From Pseudomonadota bacterium (GTDB lineage Bacteria > Pseudomonadota > Gammaproteobacteria > Steroidobacterales > Steroidobacteraceae), in contig JAEWLQ010000117.1 in assembly GCA_023457495.1 (NCBI GenBank), forward strand, positions 1 to 30,576: a stretch of 30,576 bases of DNA. The letters run 5' to 3'. The notes beneath the pieces were generated by a model. It ran no database searches. It saw nothing but the letters and a program-made list of their open reading frames with translations, and had not been told where the DNA came from. The translations under genes and the position numbers were made by a program. Numbering within the stretch: position 1 is the first letter of the stretch; each line of letters opens with the position of its first letter. Shown here in pieces: positions 16,686 through 25,862 of this stretch.

Positions 16686-17696
16686 CTAGCTATTTCGGTT
16701 CAGCAGCGCGGCGTCCATCGCGTTCGTGCCGGGACGTCGGATGCGCTGCTCGTAGCGGACGCACTGCTGTCCGCGGGAGACGCCGAAGGCGCCGCGAAAC
16801 AGCGGCACACCATCGGCCGAGACCGTGGCCTTGCCGGTGAAGTCACAGGGGAGCACGTCGCCGGGCTGCATGCGCACCAGCTGCTGCAGCGAGATGGTGC
16901 CGCCGCCGAGCACGGTGCTTAGTTCCACCTCCGCGTCCTGCAGGCAATCCTTGAGCGCGGCGAGCCAGCGCTCGTCCTGTTCGGCGCGGTCGGACTGCAC
17001 GCCGGAGTCCAGCACCTCGCGCAGGGGTTCGATCATGGAATACGGCAGCACGACGTGCATGGCGCCGCTGCCGCCCTCGAGCTGGATCTGGAACGGGCAG
17101 ATGACGACCACTTCCGAGGGCGTCACGATATTCGCGAAGTTGGGATTGATCTCGGAGTTCAGATACTCGACGTCGATGTTCGCGATCGGCGTCCAGGCTT
17201 CCTTCATGTCGGAGAATGCGCTGCGCAACAGCATGTGCACGATGCGCATTTCCGTCGGCGTGAATTCGCGGCCTTCGATCTTCGTGTGACGGCCCACGCC
17301 GCCGAAGAAGTTGTCGACGATGGCGAACACCAGCTTCGGATCGAGCACGAACAACGCCGTGCCGCGCAGCGGATTGATCTTGACGAGATTGAGATTGATG
17401 GGCAGCACCAGCGAGTGGGTGTACTCGCTGAACTTCTTCATCGTGACCTGCCCCACCGACAGCTCCACCGTCTTGCGCAGCAGGCCATAGAGGCTGACGC
17501 GCAGCTGGCGGGCGAAACGCTCGTTGACCATCTCGAGCGTCGGCATGCGGCCGCGCACGATGCGCATTTCGCTGCTGAAGTCGTAGACGCGCGTTTCACC
17601 GGGCGCGGTGACCGGATCGGTGCTGACCGCGCCGGCGTCGACGCCGTTCAGCAACGCGTCGATTTCATCCTGGTTGAGAACTTCCTGGTTGCTCAT
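16686..17696 (-). CDS. fliM: Flagellar motor switch protein FliM
   Basis: FliM is the C-ring protein that receives CheY-P. The 336-residue protein begins with the CheY-binding peptide (LNQDEIDALLNGV, about residues 7-19). The CheC-like middle domain includes RGRMPTLEMVNERFAR and NPLRGTALFVLDPKLVF. The C-terminal SpoA domain ends with GVSRGQQCVRYEQRI. It follows fliL by 10 nt and precedes fliN by 10 nt. All domains are intact and length is typical. Confidence 0.97.
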   Translation of the reverse strand: MSNQEVLNQDEIDALLNGVDAGAVSTDPVTAPGETRVYDFSSEMRIVRGRMPTLEMVNERFARQLRVSLYGLLRKTVELSVGQVTMKKFSEYTHSLVLPINLNLVKINPLRGTALFVLDPKLVFAIVDNFFGGVGRHTKIEGREFTPTEMRIVHMLLRSAFSDMKEAWTPIANIDVEYLNSEINPNFANIVTPSEVVVICPFQIQLEGGSGAMHVVLPYSMIEPLREVLDSGVQSDRAEQDERWLAALKDCLQDAEVELSTVLGGGTISLQQLVRMQPGDVLPCDFTGKATVSADGVPLFRGAFGVSRGQQCVRYEQRIRRPGTNAMDAALLNRNS

Positions 17697-17706
17697 GACA
17701 CGCGCC

Positions 17707-18207
17707 TCACTGCATCACGAACGAGGTGAAGTACAGCGCTTCGACTTTCTTCGGATCGCCTTTGAATTCGGCGACGATGGCGCGCACGCTTTCGAGACAG
17801 CGCGTCCGCAGCGCCTCCTTGCCTTCCGCGCTCGAGACGGTGTCGTAGGTCTGATTGCTCAGGATCATCAGCAGGTCGTTGCGCACGCGCGGATCGTTGT
17901 CCTTGATCAGCGTCTCGACGGCCGGATCGCGCGTCATGACGCCGACGGCGACCTGCAGGAAGCGAACGACCGAGTCCGATTCGAAATTCACGACGAACGG
18001 CGGATCCACGCTCACGTAGCGCGGCGGCGGCAATGGTTTGGTTGCGGCCTTCTCGGCGCCGCTCTTGCCGGCGAACATGAACCAGGCGCCCGCGCCACCG
18101 CCACCCAGCAGCAGCACGAGAATGAGGGTGATGATCAGGCCCTTGCCGCCTTTCTTCTTGCCGCCCCCGTCTTCCGCGCCGTCAAATTCGTCGTTCTCGT
18201 TCGCCAT
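17707..18207 (-). CDS. fliL: Flagellar basal body-associated protein FliL
   Basis: FliL is a single-pass inner-membrane protein that encircles stators and stabilises torque generation. The 166-residue protein has an acidic then Lys/Gly-rich N-terminus, one membrane helix at about 24-46 (LIITLILVLLLGGGGAGAW), and a periplasmic domain that is stomatin-like in known structures (YVSVDPPFVVNFE ... VRNDLLMILSNQ). The ATG at 18207 has AGGA about 8 nt upstream. It is first in its block, with a sigma-54 promoter about 34 nt upstream, so it probably heads the transcript running through fliMNOPQR and flhB. Confidence 0.95.
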   Translation of the reverse strand: MANENDEFDGAEDGGGKKKGGKGLIITLILVLLLGGGGAGAWFMFAGKSGAEKAATKPLPPPRYVSVDPPFVVNFESDSVVRFLQVAVGVMTRDPAVETLIKDNDPRVRNDLLMILSNQTYDTVSSAEGKEALRTRCLESVRAIVAEFKGDPKKVEALYFTSFVMQ

Positions 18208-18240
18208 GCACGCATTCCTGTCGTTCGGTACAGGGTCTGG

Positions 18241-18256
18241 TGCAACGCGCGTGCCA
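18241..18256 (-). promoter_or_regulatory. Sigma-54 (RpoN) -24/-12 promoter upstream of fliL
   Basis: On the minus strand the sequence reads TGGCACG, four bases CGCG, then TTGCA, an exact match to the sigma-54 consensus with correct spacing between the -24 GG and -12 GC. The predicted transcription start is near 18231, giving a leader of about 24 nt before the fliL ATG. It lies in the 108-bp fliK-fliL gap, the natural place to start the fliL-flhB transcript. Activation by the FleQ or FleR/FlrC-like proteins encoded nearby is inference. No operator for them is recognised. Confidence 0.88.
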
Positions 18257-18315
18257 CGCGGGAAGCGTGAGGGGGATCACGAAATGTCCGCCATCCGCGA
18301 CGGAATTCTGACGGT

Positions 18316-19242
18316 TCAGGCGTACAGGTCTAACAGCCCGTTCAGGTGACGGACGGTCACGGGTTCGGCTTCGCTGACGGGATCGAGGCCCGGGCGCGGT
18401 ACGCCGGCGGATTGGGGCTGATCCTTCTGGGTGAAACCCTGGGAGACGCTGGCGTCGAGCAGGTTGAAGCCCTGCGCGGCCAGCATTTCGCGCAGCTTCG
18501 GCAGCGAGGCTTCGATCAAGGCGCGGGTGTCGGCGTTGGCCGCGCCGAAGTGGATAGTCGCCTGCGAGTCGCGCACGGTGACGTTGACGTCGACCGGGCC
18601 GAGATCGACGGGCGTCAGTTGCAGCGCGGCCTGGGATTCCCGGGCCCGGACCAGCAGTGTGACGCGGGTGCTGAAATCCTCGGACCAGCGTGGATCGCGC
18701 ACGTGAGTCGCGACCGTCTGCTCCGTCGCGGCGGTCCGTGAGACCGAGCCTTGAAGCTCGTGCATACGCGGCGCCACGGAGGAATTCGTCTCCGCCGTGC
18801 CCCGCGATTCGGATTCGCCGGCCGCGGACGCGTCCTGCTCGACCAGGCCCGCAAGCACCGCGGCGGCGGCGCCGCCGGAGCCCTCGCCGCGGGTTGGCGA
18901 CCCGGCCGCGGTTGAAATCGTGTTGGCGGAACCCGGCGCGCCGGCCGTGTCCGTCCGCGTCGCTGCCAACGTCAGGAGTCCCGCGAGAAATTCGAGCGAA
19001 CCTTCCTCGGCCTCATCCTCCACATCCTCGAGCCCCTCGTCCTCGCCGAGCAGCTCGCCGCATTCGATCAGCGCCGCATCGGCGGCCAGGGCCTGCGAAT
19101 CGGCGGACTGGGCCGCCAGGGTTTCGACCGCCAGGATCAGGTCGAACGGCGCCGACGTCGCGGCATCCGCGTCGCCGGACGTCTGCCCACCGCTGACGAT
19201 GGAGTCGGCCGGCGTCGAAGTCTTGGGTACTGTGGAAATCAT
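18316..19242 (-). CDS. fliK: Flagellar hook-length control protein FliK
   Basis: FliK measures hook length and triggers the FlhB export switch. The 308-residue protein is Ala/Glu/Ser-rich and low-complexity over its first two thirds, as is usual for the ruler part. The conserved C-terminal domain (about 205-290) contains LQLTPVDLGPVDVNVTV, IHFGAANADTRALIEASLPKLREMLAAQGF in two parts, and LLDASVSQG. The ATG at 19242 overlaps the fliJ stop as ATGA. It is the last gene before the sigma-54 promoter of fliL, so it may end the fliE-fliK transcript. I see no classical terminator after it. Confidence 0.93.
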   Translation of the reverse strand: MISTVPKTSTPADSIVSGGQTSGDADAATSAPFDLILAVETLAAQSADSQALAADAALIECGELLGEDEGLEDVEDEAEEGSLEFLAGLLTLAATRTDTAGAPGSANTISTAAGSPTRGEGSGGAAAAVLAGLVEQDASAAGESESRGTAETNSSVAPRMHELQGSVSRTAATEQTVATHVRDPRWSEDFSTRVTLLVRARESQAALQLTPVDLGPVDVNVTVRDSQATIHFGAANADTRALIEASLPKLREMLAAQGFNLLDASVSQGFTQKDQPQSAGVPRPGLDPVSEAEPVTVRHLNGLLDLYA

Positions 19243-19688
19243 GGGTTTCGATCCTTGTTGCCGCGCTGCTGCTGCGACAGTTCGTCGCTTTCCAGCTGAT
19301 CGCGGCGGTTCGCCGCACGCAATTCTTCGCCCTGCCAGCGCTCGACCAGTGTTTCGACCACGTGCGTCCGCTGCGCGGCTTCGCGCCATTGCGCACGCTG
19401 CGCATCGAGCGTGCCGCGCGCGAGCGCGACCTGTTCGCGCTGCTGGACGAGTGCCTCGCCCAGTCGCGCCATGAATGTCTGATAGTCGCGCATGCCGATC
19501 ACGTCGACACCCGCGCCCGCGCGGGCTTTGAACCCGTTTTCGTATTCCGAACGGTATTTCTCGAGCGCCGCGAGCTTCTGCTGCATCTCGGCCAGGTGCC
19601 GCTCGGCTTCGGCGACCTGTTGCGCGCGTTCCTGTTCGGTACGCGCCGCGGCCTGCTGGACGACATCGAGACGTTCGGATCGCTTCAT
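19239..19688 (-). CDS. fliJ: Flagellar export chaperone FliJ
   Basis: FliJ is the coiled-coil stalk of the FliI ATPase that links it to FlhA. The 149-residue protein is predicted to be helical almost throughout, rich in Ala, Gln, Glu and Arg, and has YENGFKARAGAGV and a FMARLGEALVQQREQV segment typical of the family. The ATG at 19688 overlaps the fliI stop as ATGA. The stop overlaps fliK likewise. FliJ sequences diverge, so gene order between fliI and fliK is important support. Confidence 0.92.
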   Translation of the reverse strand: MKRSERLDVVQQAAARTEQERAQQVAEAERHLAEMQQKLAALEKYRSEYENGFKARAGAGVDVIGMRDYQTFMARLGEALVQQREQVALARGTLDAQRAQWREAAQRTHVVETLVERWQGEELRAANRRDQLESDELSQQQRGNKDRNP

Positions 19689-21037
19689 GCGAACAGGTTC
19701 CTCAGGGCATTGACGGCCTCGGCATGCGAAACGCGCTGCTCGATGGGCTGCATCAGGAATTTCTGCATCGCGGGCCACAACTCGATGGCCTTGTCGATGC
19801 GCGGATCGGAGCCCTTCTGGTAGGCGCCGATGGAGATGAGATCGCGGTGCTGCTGGTAGATGGCCAGCGTCTGGCGGAACTTGCGCGCGAGCTCGGCGTG
19901 TTCGTGCGGGATGATCTCGTGCATGACGCGGCTCACGGAGGCCTCGACGTCGACGGCCGGGTACTGCCCCGCCTCGGCGATGCGCCGCGAGAGAACGACG
20001 TGGCCGTCGAGAATGGCGCGCGCCGAATCGGCGATCGGATCCTGCTGGTCGTCGCCCTCGGTGAGCACGGTGTAGAACGCCGTGATGGAACCTTTGCCCT
20101 TGTCGCCGTTGCCGGCGCGTTCGACCAGCGCCGGCAGGCGCGCGAACACCGAGGGCGGATATCCCTTGGTCGCGGGCGCTTCACCGATCGCAAGTCCGAT
20201 CTCGCGCTGCGCCTGGGCGAAACGCGTCAACGAATCCATGATCAGCAGCACGGACAGGCCGCGCTCGCGGAAATATTCGGCGATGGAGGTCGCGAGCCAG
20301 GCGCCGTGCAGGCGGATGAGCGGCGGGTTGTCCGCGGGGCACGCGACCACGACGGAACGGCGCCGGCCTTCCGGCCCGAGAATGCGCTCGACGAACTCCT
20401 TCACTTCGCGGCCGCGTTCGCCGATCAGACCGACGACGATCACGTCGGCGCTGGTGTAGCGCGCCATCATGCCGAGCAGCACCGACTTGCCGACGCCGGA
20501 TCCGGCGAAGAGTCCGATGCGTTGGCCACGGCCCACGGTCAGCAGCGAGTTGATGGAACGCACGCCGACATCGAGCGGCGTGTCGATCGGATGACGCGCC
20601 AGGGGATTGATGGCCTGCCCGTGTAGCTTGACGCGCTCGCCGGACTCGATCGGCCCAAGCCCATCGAGCGGGACGCCGTTGCCGTCGATGACGCGGCCCA
20701 GGAGTCCGGGACCGACGTGCACGCTGCCGGCGCGCTGGCGCGGGATCACCCGGGCCGCGGGCGCGAGACCGTGCACTTCGCCGGTGGGCATGAGATACAG
20801 ACGGTCGCCCGCGAAGCCGACGACCTCGGCTTCGACGCGCGAGCCGTCGCCATTCAGCAGATCGCACACGTCGCCGACCGCGGCCTGACAGCCAGCGGCT
20901 TCGAGTGTGAGCCCGACCATGCGGGTGAGCGAACCTTCGACCGGCGGTGAGGGAAGCTGCTCGGCGCGCGCGACCTGGCGGGCCATGCGCTCGCGCCAGC
21001 CCTGCGCGAAGTGCTCGCGCAACTCGGCGGTGCTCAT
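19685..21037 (-). CDS. fliI: Flagellum-specific export ATPase FliI
   Basis: FliI hydrolyses ATP to help export flagellar subunits. The 450-residue protein resembles F1-ATPase beta. It carries Walker A AGSGVGKS at about 178-185, GLIGERGREVKEF, Walker B LLIMDSLTRFA and EAPATKGYPPSVFA. The C-terminal region (FRQTLAIYQQHRDLISIGAYQKGSDP) is typical. It overlaps fliH and fliJ by 4 nt each. All catalytic motifs are intact and length is normal. Confidence 0.97.
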   Translation of the reverse strand: MSTAELREHFAQGWRERMARQVARAEQLPSPPVEGSLTRMVGLTLEAAGCQAAVGDVCDLLNGDGSRVEAEVVGFAGDRLYLMPTGEVHGLAPAARVIPRQRAGSVHVGPGLLGRVIDGNGVPLDGLGPIESGERVKLHGQAINPLARHPIDTPLDVGVRSINSLLTVGRGQRIGLFAGSGVGKSVLLGMMARYTSADVIVVGLIGERGREVKEFVERILGPEGRRRSVVVACPADNPPLIRLHGAWLATSIAEYFRERGLSVLLIMDSLTRFAQAQREIGLAIGEAPATKGYPPSVFARLPALVERAGNGDKGKGSITAFYTVLTEGDDQQDPIADSARAILDGHVVLSRRIAEAGQYPAVDVEASVSRVMHEIIPHEHAELARKFRQTLAIYQQHRDLISIGAYQKGSDPRIDKAIELWPAMQKFLMQPIEQRVSHAEAVNALRNLFA

Positions 21038-21696
21038 GCGCCCTCCTCCTGACTACCGGCGGCGCGCTCCAGGCGATCATCGCCCAGAAGTCCCGACATC
21101 GCCGCGGCGACATTCGCCTCGAAGCGTGCATCGATGCTCGACTGATCGCTGGTGATGCGGCAGCCGCCGCGTGCCATGAGCGGATCCTCGGCGAGTTGCC
21201 AGTCCTGCTCGCCGGACGCTCGCGCGAGCTTGTCGCGCACGATGGCGGCATCGTCGGGATGCAGGTGAACACGGATGTTGCGGGTGGCCAGCGGCAACAG
21301 GCCCACGGTGTGCCGGATGATGCCGATGACCTGCGTGGGATCGATCTTGAGTTCGCGCCGCACGAGGTGTTTGGCGATCGCGAGCGCGAGGCGCGTCAAT
21401 TCGTTTTCGACCTGGCCGTCGAGCTCAGCCAGCGGCTTCGCGAGCATGCCGATGATGGCCTCGAGCGCCGCGATCTTCACGTCCACCTCGGCGATGCGTT
21501 TGCCGAGCTCCGCCTCGCCCTTGCGCACGCCCTCGACATGACCGTCGCGATAGCCATGATCCCAGGCCTCGCGTTCGATCAGCGTCAGGTGCATGACGTT
21601 GACGCCCTTGGCGCCGGCGCGCGGCAGTGGCGCGCCCTCGACCGCGGGCAGATCCCAACGCTGCGCGTCGGCGCGCTGCGCGTCGGACTCAGACAT
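21034..21696 (-). CDS. fliH: Flagellar export ATPase regulator FliH
   Basis: FliH binds FliI and tethers it to FliN in the C-ring. The 220-residue protein has a variable N-terminus, a Gly/Glu-rich helical segment (EAWDHGYRDGHVEGVRKGEAE) of the kind that carries GxxxG repeats, and a conserved C-terminal domain (LALAIAKHLVRRELKIDP ... VHLHPDDAAIV ... GGCRITSDQ). It overlaps fliG by 8 nt and fliI by 4 nt. The ATG at 21696 gives a typical length. Confidence 0.95.
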   Translation of the reverse strand: MSESDAQRADAQRWDLPAVEGAPLPRAGAKGVNVMHLTLIEREAWDHGYRDGHVEGVRKGEAELGKRIAEVDVKIAALEAIIGMLAKPLAELDGQVENELTRLALAIAKHLVRRELKIDPTQVIGIIRHTVGLLPLATRNIRVHLHPDDAAIVRDKLARASGEQDWQLAEDPLMARGGCRITSDQSSIDARFEANVAAAMSGLLGDDRLERAAGSQEEGA

Positions 21697-22711
21697 ATTC
21701 TTCGCCCTTGCCGCCGAGTTGGATCGTTCCCTCGTCGGCGAGCTTGCGGGCCGCGAGCAGGATCTCCTTCTGCGCCGCCTCGACGTCCGAGAGGCGCACC
21801 GGCCCCTTCGCTTCGAGATCGGACTTGAGCATCTCCGCCGCGCGTTGCGACATGTTCTTGAAGACCTTCGCCTTGAAGGTCTCGTCCGCGCCCTTGAGCG
21901 CGATGAGTAGTTTGTCGGCCGGCACCTGGCGCAGCAGCTCCTGCGTGCCGCGGTCGTCGATCTCGAGCAGATCGTCGAACACGAACATCAGGTCCTGGAT
22001 CTTCTGCGACAGTCCTTCATCGGCCTTACCGATGTCGTTCATGATGCTCGTCCCGACCGAGGAGTCGAGCAGGTTCACCATCTCGGCGGCGGAGCGCAGT
22101 CCACCCATCGACGAGCTCTTGGTGGAGCCGAGCGTGGAGAACTGCTTTTCCATCATGTCGTCGAGCTCGCTCAACGCCGAGGGCTGGATCCCGTCGAGCG
22201 TGGCGACGCGCATCACGAGGTCGCTGCGCATGCCCTCGGGCAGGCAGCCCAGGACTTCCGCGGCATGTTCGGTTTCGAGGTACGAGAGCACGATCGCGAT
22301 GATCTGCGGGTGCTCCAGGCGCACGAGGTCCGCCACGCGGCGTGCGTCCATCCACTTGAGCGCGTCGAGGCCCTTGCGCTGCTCGCCCAGGCTGATGCGT
22401 TCCATGAGGCTCGCGGCCTTTTCCTCGCCGAGCGCGCTGATCAGGACCTTGCGCACGAATTCGTCATTGGCGACGCCGAGCGAGGTCTGGCTTTCGATGG
22501 TCGTCGTGAAATCGCCGAGCACCTCGCGCACTTCGTCACGCGACACGTTCTTGAGCTCGGCCATGCTGCGCCCGAGGCGCTGCACGTCCTTCGCGCCCAG
22601 GTGCTTGAGGATTTCCGCGGCCTCGGTTTCGCCGAGCGTCAGCAGCAGGATGGCCGCGCGCTCGACGCCGTTGCGGCCGGACTTGTTCGCGGGGGTCAGC
22701 TCACGACTCAT
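21689..22711 (-). CDS. fliG: Flagellar motor switch protein FliG
   Basis: FliG is the C-ring protein that contacts the stator and sets direction. The 340-residue protein has an N-terminal FliF-binding domain (AAILLLTLGETEAAEILKHLG), a middle domain with the EHPQ motif near residue 132, and a C-terminal charged torque helix region (FDDLLEIDDRGTQELLRQVP). It overlaps fliF by 11 nt and fliH by 8 nt. Length and domains are normal. Confidence 0.97.
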   Translation of the reverse strand: MSRELTPANKSGRNGVERAAILLLTLGETEAAEILKHLGAKDVQRLGRSMAELKNVSRDEVREVLGDFTTTIESQTSLGVANDEFVRKVLISALGEEKAASLMERISLGEQRKGLDALKWMDARRVADLVRLEHPQIIAIVLSYLETEHAAEVLGCLPEGMRSDLVMRVATLDGIQPSALSELDDMMEKQFSTLGSTKSSSMGGLRSAAEMVNLLDSSVGTSIMNDIGKADEGLSQKIQDLMFVFDDLLEIDDRGTQELLRQVPADKLLIALKGADETFKAKVFKNMSQRAAEMLKSDLEAKGPVRLSDVEAAQKEILLAARKLADEGTIQLGGKGEEYV

Positions 22712-24383
22712 CGGTCGCCACCCACGCTTTCACGACCTGCGCGCCGCGCTTCGGATCGGACGCGACCAGGCCGCGCGCCTGCGCGACCTGTTGTTCATAG
22801 GCGATCGCCGGCGGTTCGGCCGCAACGCCTTGCGCGCCCGCGGCGAGGGTCGCGGCGGCCAGTGCACCGGGACGCAACGCAGGCGCGCGCGCCGCGTTGA
22901 GCAGCCCACGCGTCAGCGGCTTGAGCACGCTGAAGACGATGATCAGCAACACGATGACCCCGGCGACGACCTTCGCGAGCGTCTGGACCCAGGCCCGTTC
23001 CCACAGCGGAATGGACTCGAGCTCGCCCTCGGCCATTGGCTGTTGGCCGAGGAAGGAGGAATTGACCACGTTGACCGTATCGCCGCGCGCGGCATCGAAG
23101 CCGACGGCGTCGCGCACCAGCGCCGTGAGGCGCTCCAACTGCTCGGCGGGCATCGGCGTCTCGGTGACCTTGCCTTCGGCGTCGGTGATACGCAGGTTGT
23201 CGATGAGCACGGCGACGGACAGGCGCGTGACGCGGCCGGCCGGCTGGCGTGTGTACGCCATCGTGCGGTCGATCTCGAAATTGCGGGTGGACTGGCGCGA
23301 CGTGGAATCGGGCGTCGTAACGGCCGTGCTCGCGCTGTTGGGCGCGGCAGTGGCGCCCGCGGCGGCGGCGGAAGCCGGAGCATTCGCTCCTGACTGCGCG
23401 GTGGCGGGAGCCGCGCCGGGCGGCAGCGCCACGCCGGGCTGCGGCGGCTGGTTGGTGAGCGCGCCGGGCACACCGCCGGCGTTGCCGGCGCCGTTGCGCG
23501 CGGCCTCTTCGGCGACGGTTTCACTGCGCACGACCTGGCTCTGCGGGTTGTACTGCTCGCGGGTCTGCTCGGTGGTCGCCATGTCGACCTGCGCGACGAC
23601 CTGGGCGCGCACGCGTCCCGGGCCGACGAGCGGCGTCAGCAATTCCTGGATGCGCTGCGCGTAGGATTCTTCGAGACGATGCGCGAACTCGAACATCTTG
23701 TCGCGCATCGCGAGATCGCTGTCGGCGTTCGGCGCGGACAGCAGGCGGCCCGCCTGGTCGACCACCGTCACCTGCGAGGCCTGCATCTCCGGGATGCTCG
23801 AGGCGACCAGGTTCGCGATGGCCTGGACCTGCTCGTCATCGAGACGGCGGCCGGCCTTGAGCTGCAGGAAAACGGAGGCGGAACCGGGACGGCGGTCGCT
23901 GACGAACGCCGACTGGCGCGCCATCGCCAGGTGCACGCGCGCGCCCTGCACGTTCTGCAGCGAGGCGATCGTACGTGCGAGTTCGGTTTCGAGCGCGTGT
24001 TGGTAGCGGGCGCCTTCCATGAACGCGCTCACGCCGAAACCGGGATCCTTGGTCATCGCACCCACGCCGCCGCTGCTTCCGGGCAGGCCCTGCGAGGCGA
24101 GCTTGAGACGGGCCGCGGCGAGTTGCTCGGCCGGCACGCTGATCGATGCGCCGCCGTCCTCGAGCTTGTAGGGAATGCGTGCGCTGTCGAGCGACTGGGT
24201 GATCTGCGCGGCGTCTTCACCGCCGAGGTTCGCGTACAGCAGGCTGTATGTCGGACCCACCGACCACAACATCACGCCCACGCCGGCCGCGACCGCGGCG
24301 GCGACGCCCACGAGCAGCAGCAGCGGTTTCAATCCGCTCATGACTCGCTGCGGTCCAGGAATGTTGACGGCTTCTGTCGCCAC
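22701..24383 (-). CDS. fliF: Flagellar MS-ring protein FliF
   Basis: FliF builds the membrane ring on which the basal body is assembled. The 560-residue protein has a first membrane helix at about 19-41, periplasmic ring-building domains (YSLLYANLGGEDAAQI; GARVHLAMARQSAFV), an Ala/Pro-rich insertion around 290-350, and a second helix near 463-485. The cytoplasmic C-terminus ends QVVKAWVATDE, the FliG-binding peptide. The start is GTG at 24383, with GAGGA 8 nt upstream. It lies 32 nt after fliE, across a hairpin that covers the fliE stop codon. Confidence 0.96.
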   Translation of the reverse strand: MATEAVNIPGPQRVMSGLKPLLLLVGVAAAVAAGVGVMLWSVGPTYSLLYANLGGEDAAQITQSLDSARIPYKLEDGGASISVPAEQLAAARLKLASQGLPGSSGGVGAMTKDPGFGVSAFMEGARYQHALETELARTIASLQNVQGARVHLAMARQSAFVSDRRPGSASVFLQLKAGRRLDDEQVQAIANLVASSIPEMQASQVTVVDQAGRLLSAPNADSDLAMRDKMFEFAHRLEESYAQRIQELLTPLVGPGRVRAQVVAQVDMATTEQTREQYNPQSQVVRSETVAEEAARNGAGNAGGVPGALTNQPPQPGVALPPGAAPATAQSGANAPASAAAAGATAAPNSASTAVTTPDSTSRQSTRNFEIDRTMAYTRQPAGRVTRLSVAVLIDNLRITDAEGKVTETPMPAEQLERLTALVRDAVGFDAARGDTVNVVNSSFLGQQPMAEGELESIPLWERAWVQTLAKVVAGVIVLLIIVFSVLKPLTRGLLNAARAPALRPGALAAATLAAGAQGVAAEPPAIAYEQQVAQARGLVASDPKRGAQVVKAWVATDES

Positions 24384-24404
24384 TTCAGTAATCCTCTAAC
24401 AACT

Positions 24405-24425
24405 GCCGCTCTTTCTCAGAGCGGC
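24405..24425 (-). promoter_or_regulatory. Hairpin spanning the fliE stop codon
   Basis: GCCGCTCT and AGAGCGGC form a perfect 8-bp stem around a 5-nt loop, and the fliE TGA lies at the stem-loop border. The RNA downstream (AGTTGTTAGAGGATT) is mildly U-containing but has no continuous U run, so it is not a classical terminator. It could be an attenuator or an RNA-processing or stability element that sets fliE relative to fliF. Confidence 0.6.
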
Positions 24426-24748
24426 ATGTTCATGATTTCACGGTAGGCTTCGACGAACTTGTTGCGCACCTCGGTGAGTGCGCGGAACGACACGTTCGCC
24501 TTCTGCATCTCGAGCATCACCTGCGGCAGCTCGACGCCGGGCACGCCACGCTCGAACTTGGTCTGCAGGTCGGTGGCCTTCGCCTGCGTCGAGTTGACGC
24601 TGTCGATGCCCTGCTTGAGCAGCTTCGCGAAGCCGTTGTCGGCGCCCGCGACGGCCGTCGGCGCAACGCCGCCCGGCGCCGCGCCCTTGGCGACGTTCTG
24701 CAGGCTGCGGATCTGCGCGAGAACCCGATTGATTTCCATCTGGCTCAT
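24416..24748 (-). CDS. fliE: Flagellar hook-basal body adaptor FliE
   Basis: FliE joins the MS ring to the rod and is among the first exported subunits. The 110-residue protein has a flexible N-terminus and the conserved C-terminal block (FERGVPGVELPQVMLEMQKANVSFRALTEVRNKFVEAYREIMNM, read in parts), which is diagnostic. The ATG at 24748 lies 20 nt after the FleR/FlrC-like gene and has AGG about 7 nt upstream. No separate sigma-54 promoter is visible in that short gap, so it may be co-transcribed with the activator. Confidence 0.95.
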   Translation of the reverse strand: MSQMEINRVLAQIRSLQNVAKGAAPGGVAPTAVAGADNGFAKLLKQGIDSVNSTQAKATDLQTKFERGVPGVELPQVMLEMQKANVSFRALTEVRNKFVEAYREIMNMPL

Positions 24749-24768
24749 GGTGGACCTGCCTATCTATC

Positions 24769-25749
<981 letters not shown>

Positions 25750-25793
25750 CGCAAACCCCAACACTTCTGGCCATGGCGGCCACGTGTTGCAGC

Positions 25794-25809
25794 TGCAATT
25801 GCCGTGCCC
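25794..25809 (-). promoter_or_regulatory. Sigma-54 (RpoN) promoter upstream of the FleR/FlrC-like gene
   Basis: The minus strand reads GGGCACG, four bases GCAA, then TTGCA. This matches the consensus TGGCACG-N4-TTGCA except for the first base, with exact -24/-12 spacing. The predicted start is near 25784, about 35 nt before the ATG at 25749. It would make the activator gene, and by read-through fliE onward, a target of FleQ with RpoN. That matches the hierarchy known in Pseudomonas and Vibrio. The activator identity is inference. Confidence 0.8.
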
Positions 25810-25862
25810 GGCCGTTTCGCGTGAACCCGTTCACATGAACGTCGGTTTTCCGACGCCCGATC

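Noticed and set aside
21627..23393. Plus-strand open frame of 588 codons opposite fliF and fliG
   Set aside because: Translation is low-complexity Ser/Arg/Ala with no family resemblance, and it lies fully opposite two well-supported genes.
25773..25800. Plus-strand sigma-54-like site (TGGC ... TTGC) near the FleR/FlrC-like gene
   Set aside because: The spacing between the GG and GC elements is 12 nt instead of 10, and no plus-strand gene follows.
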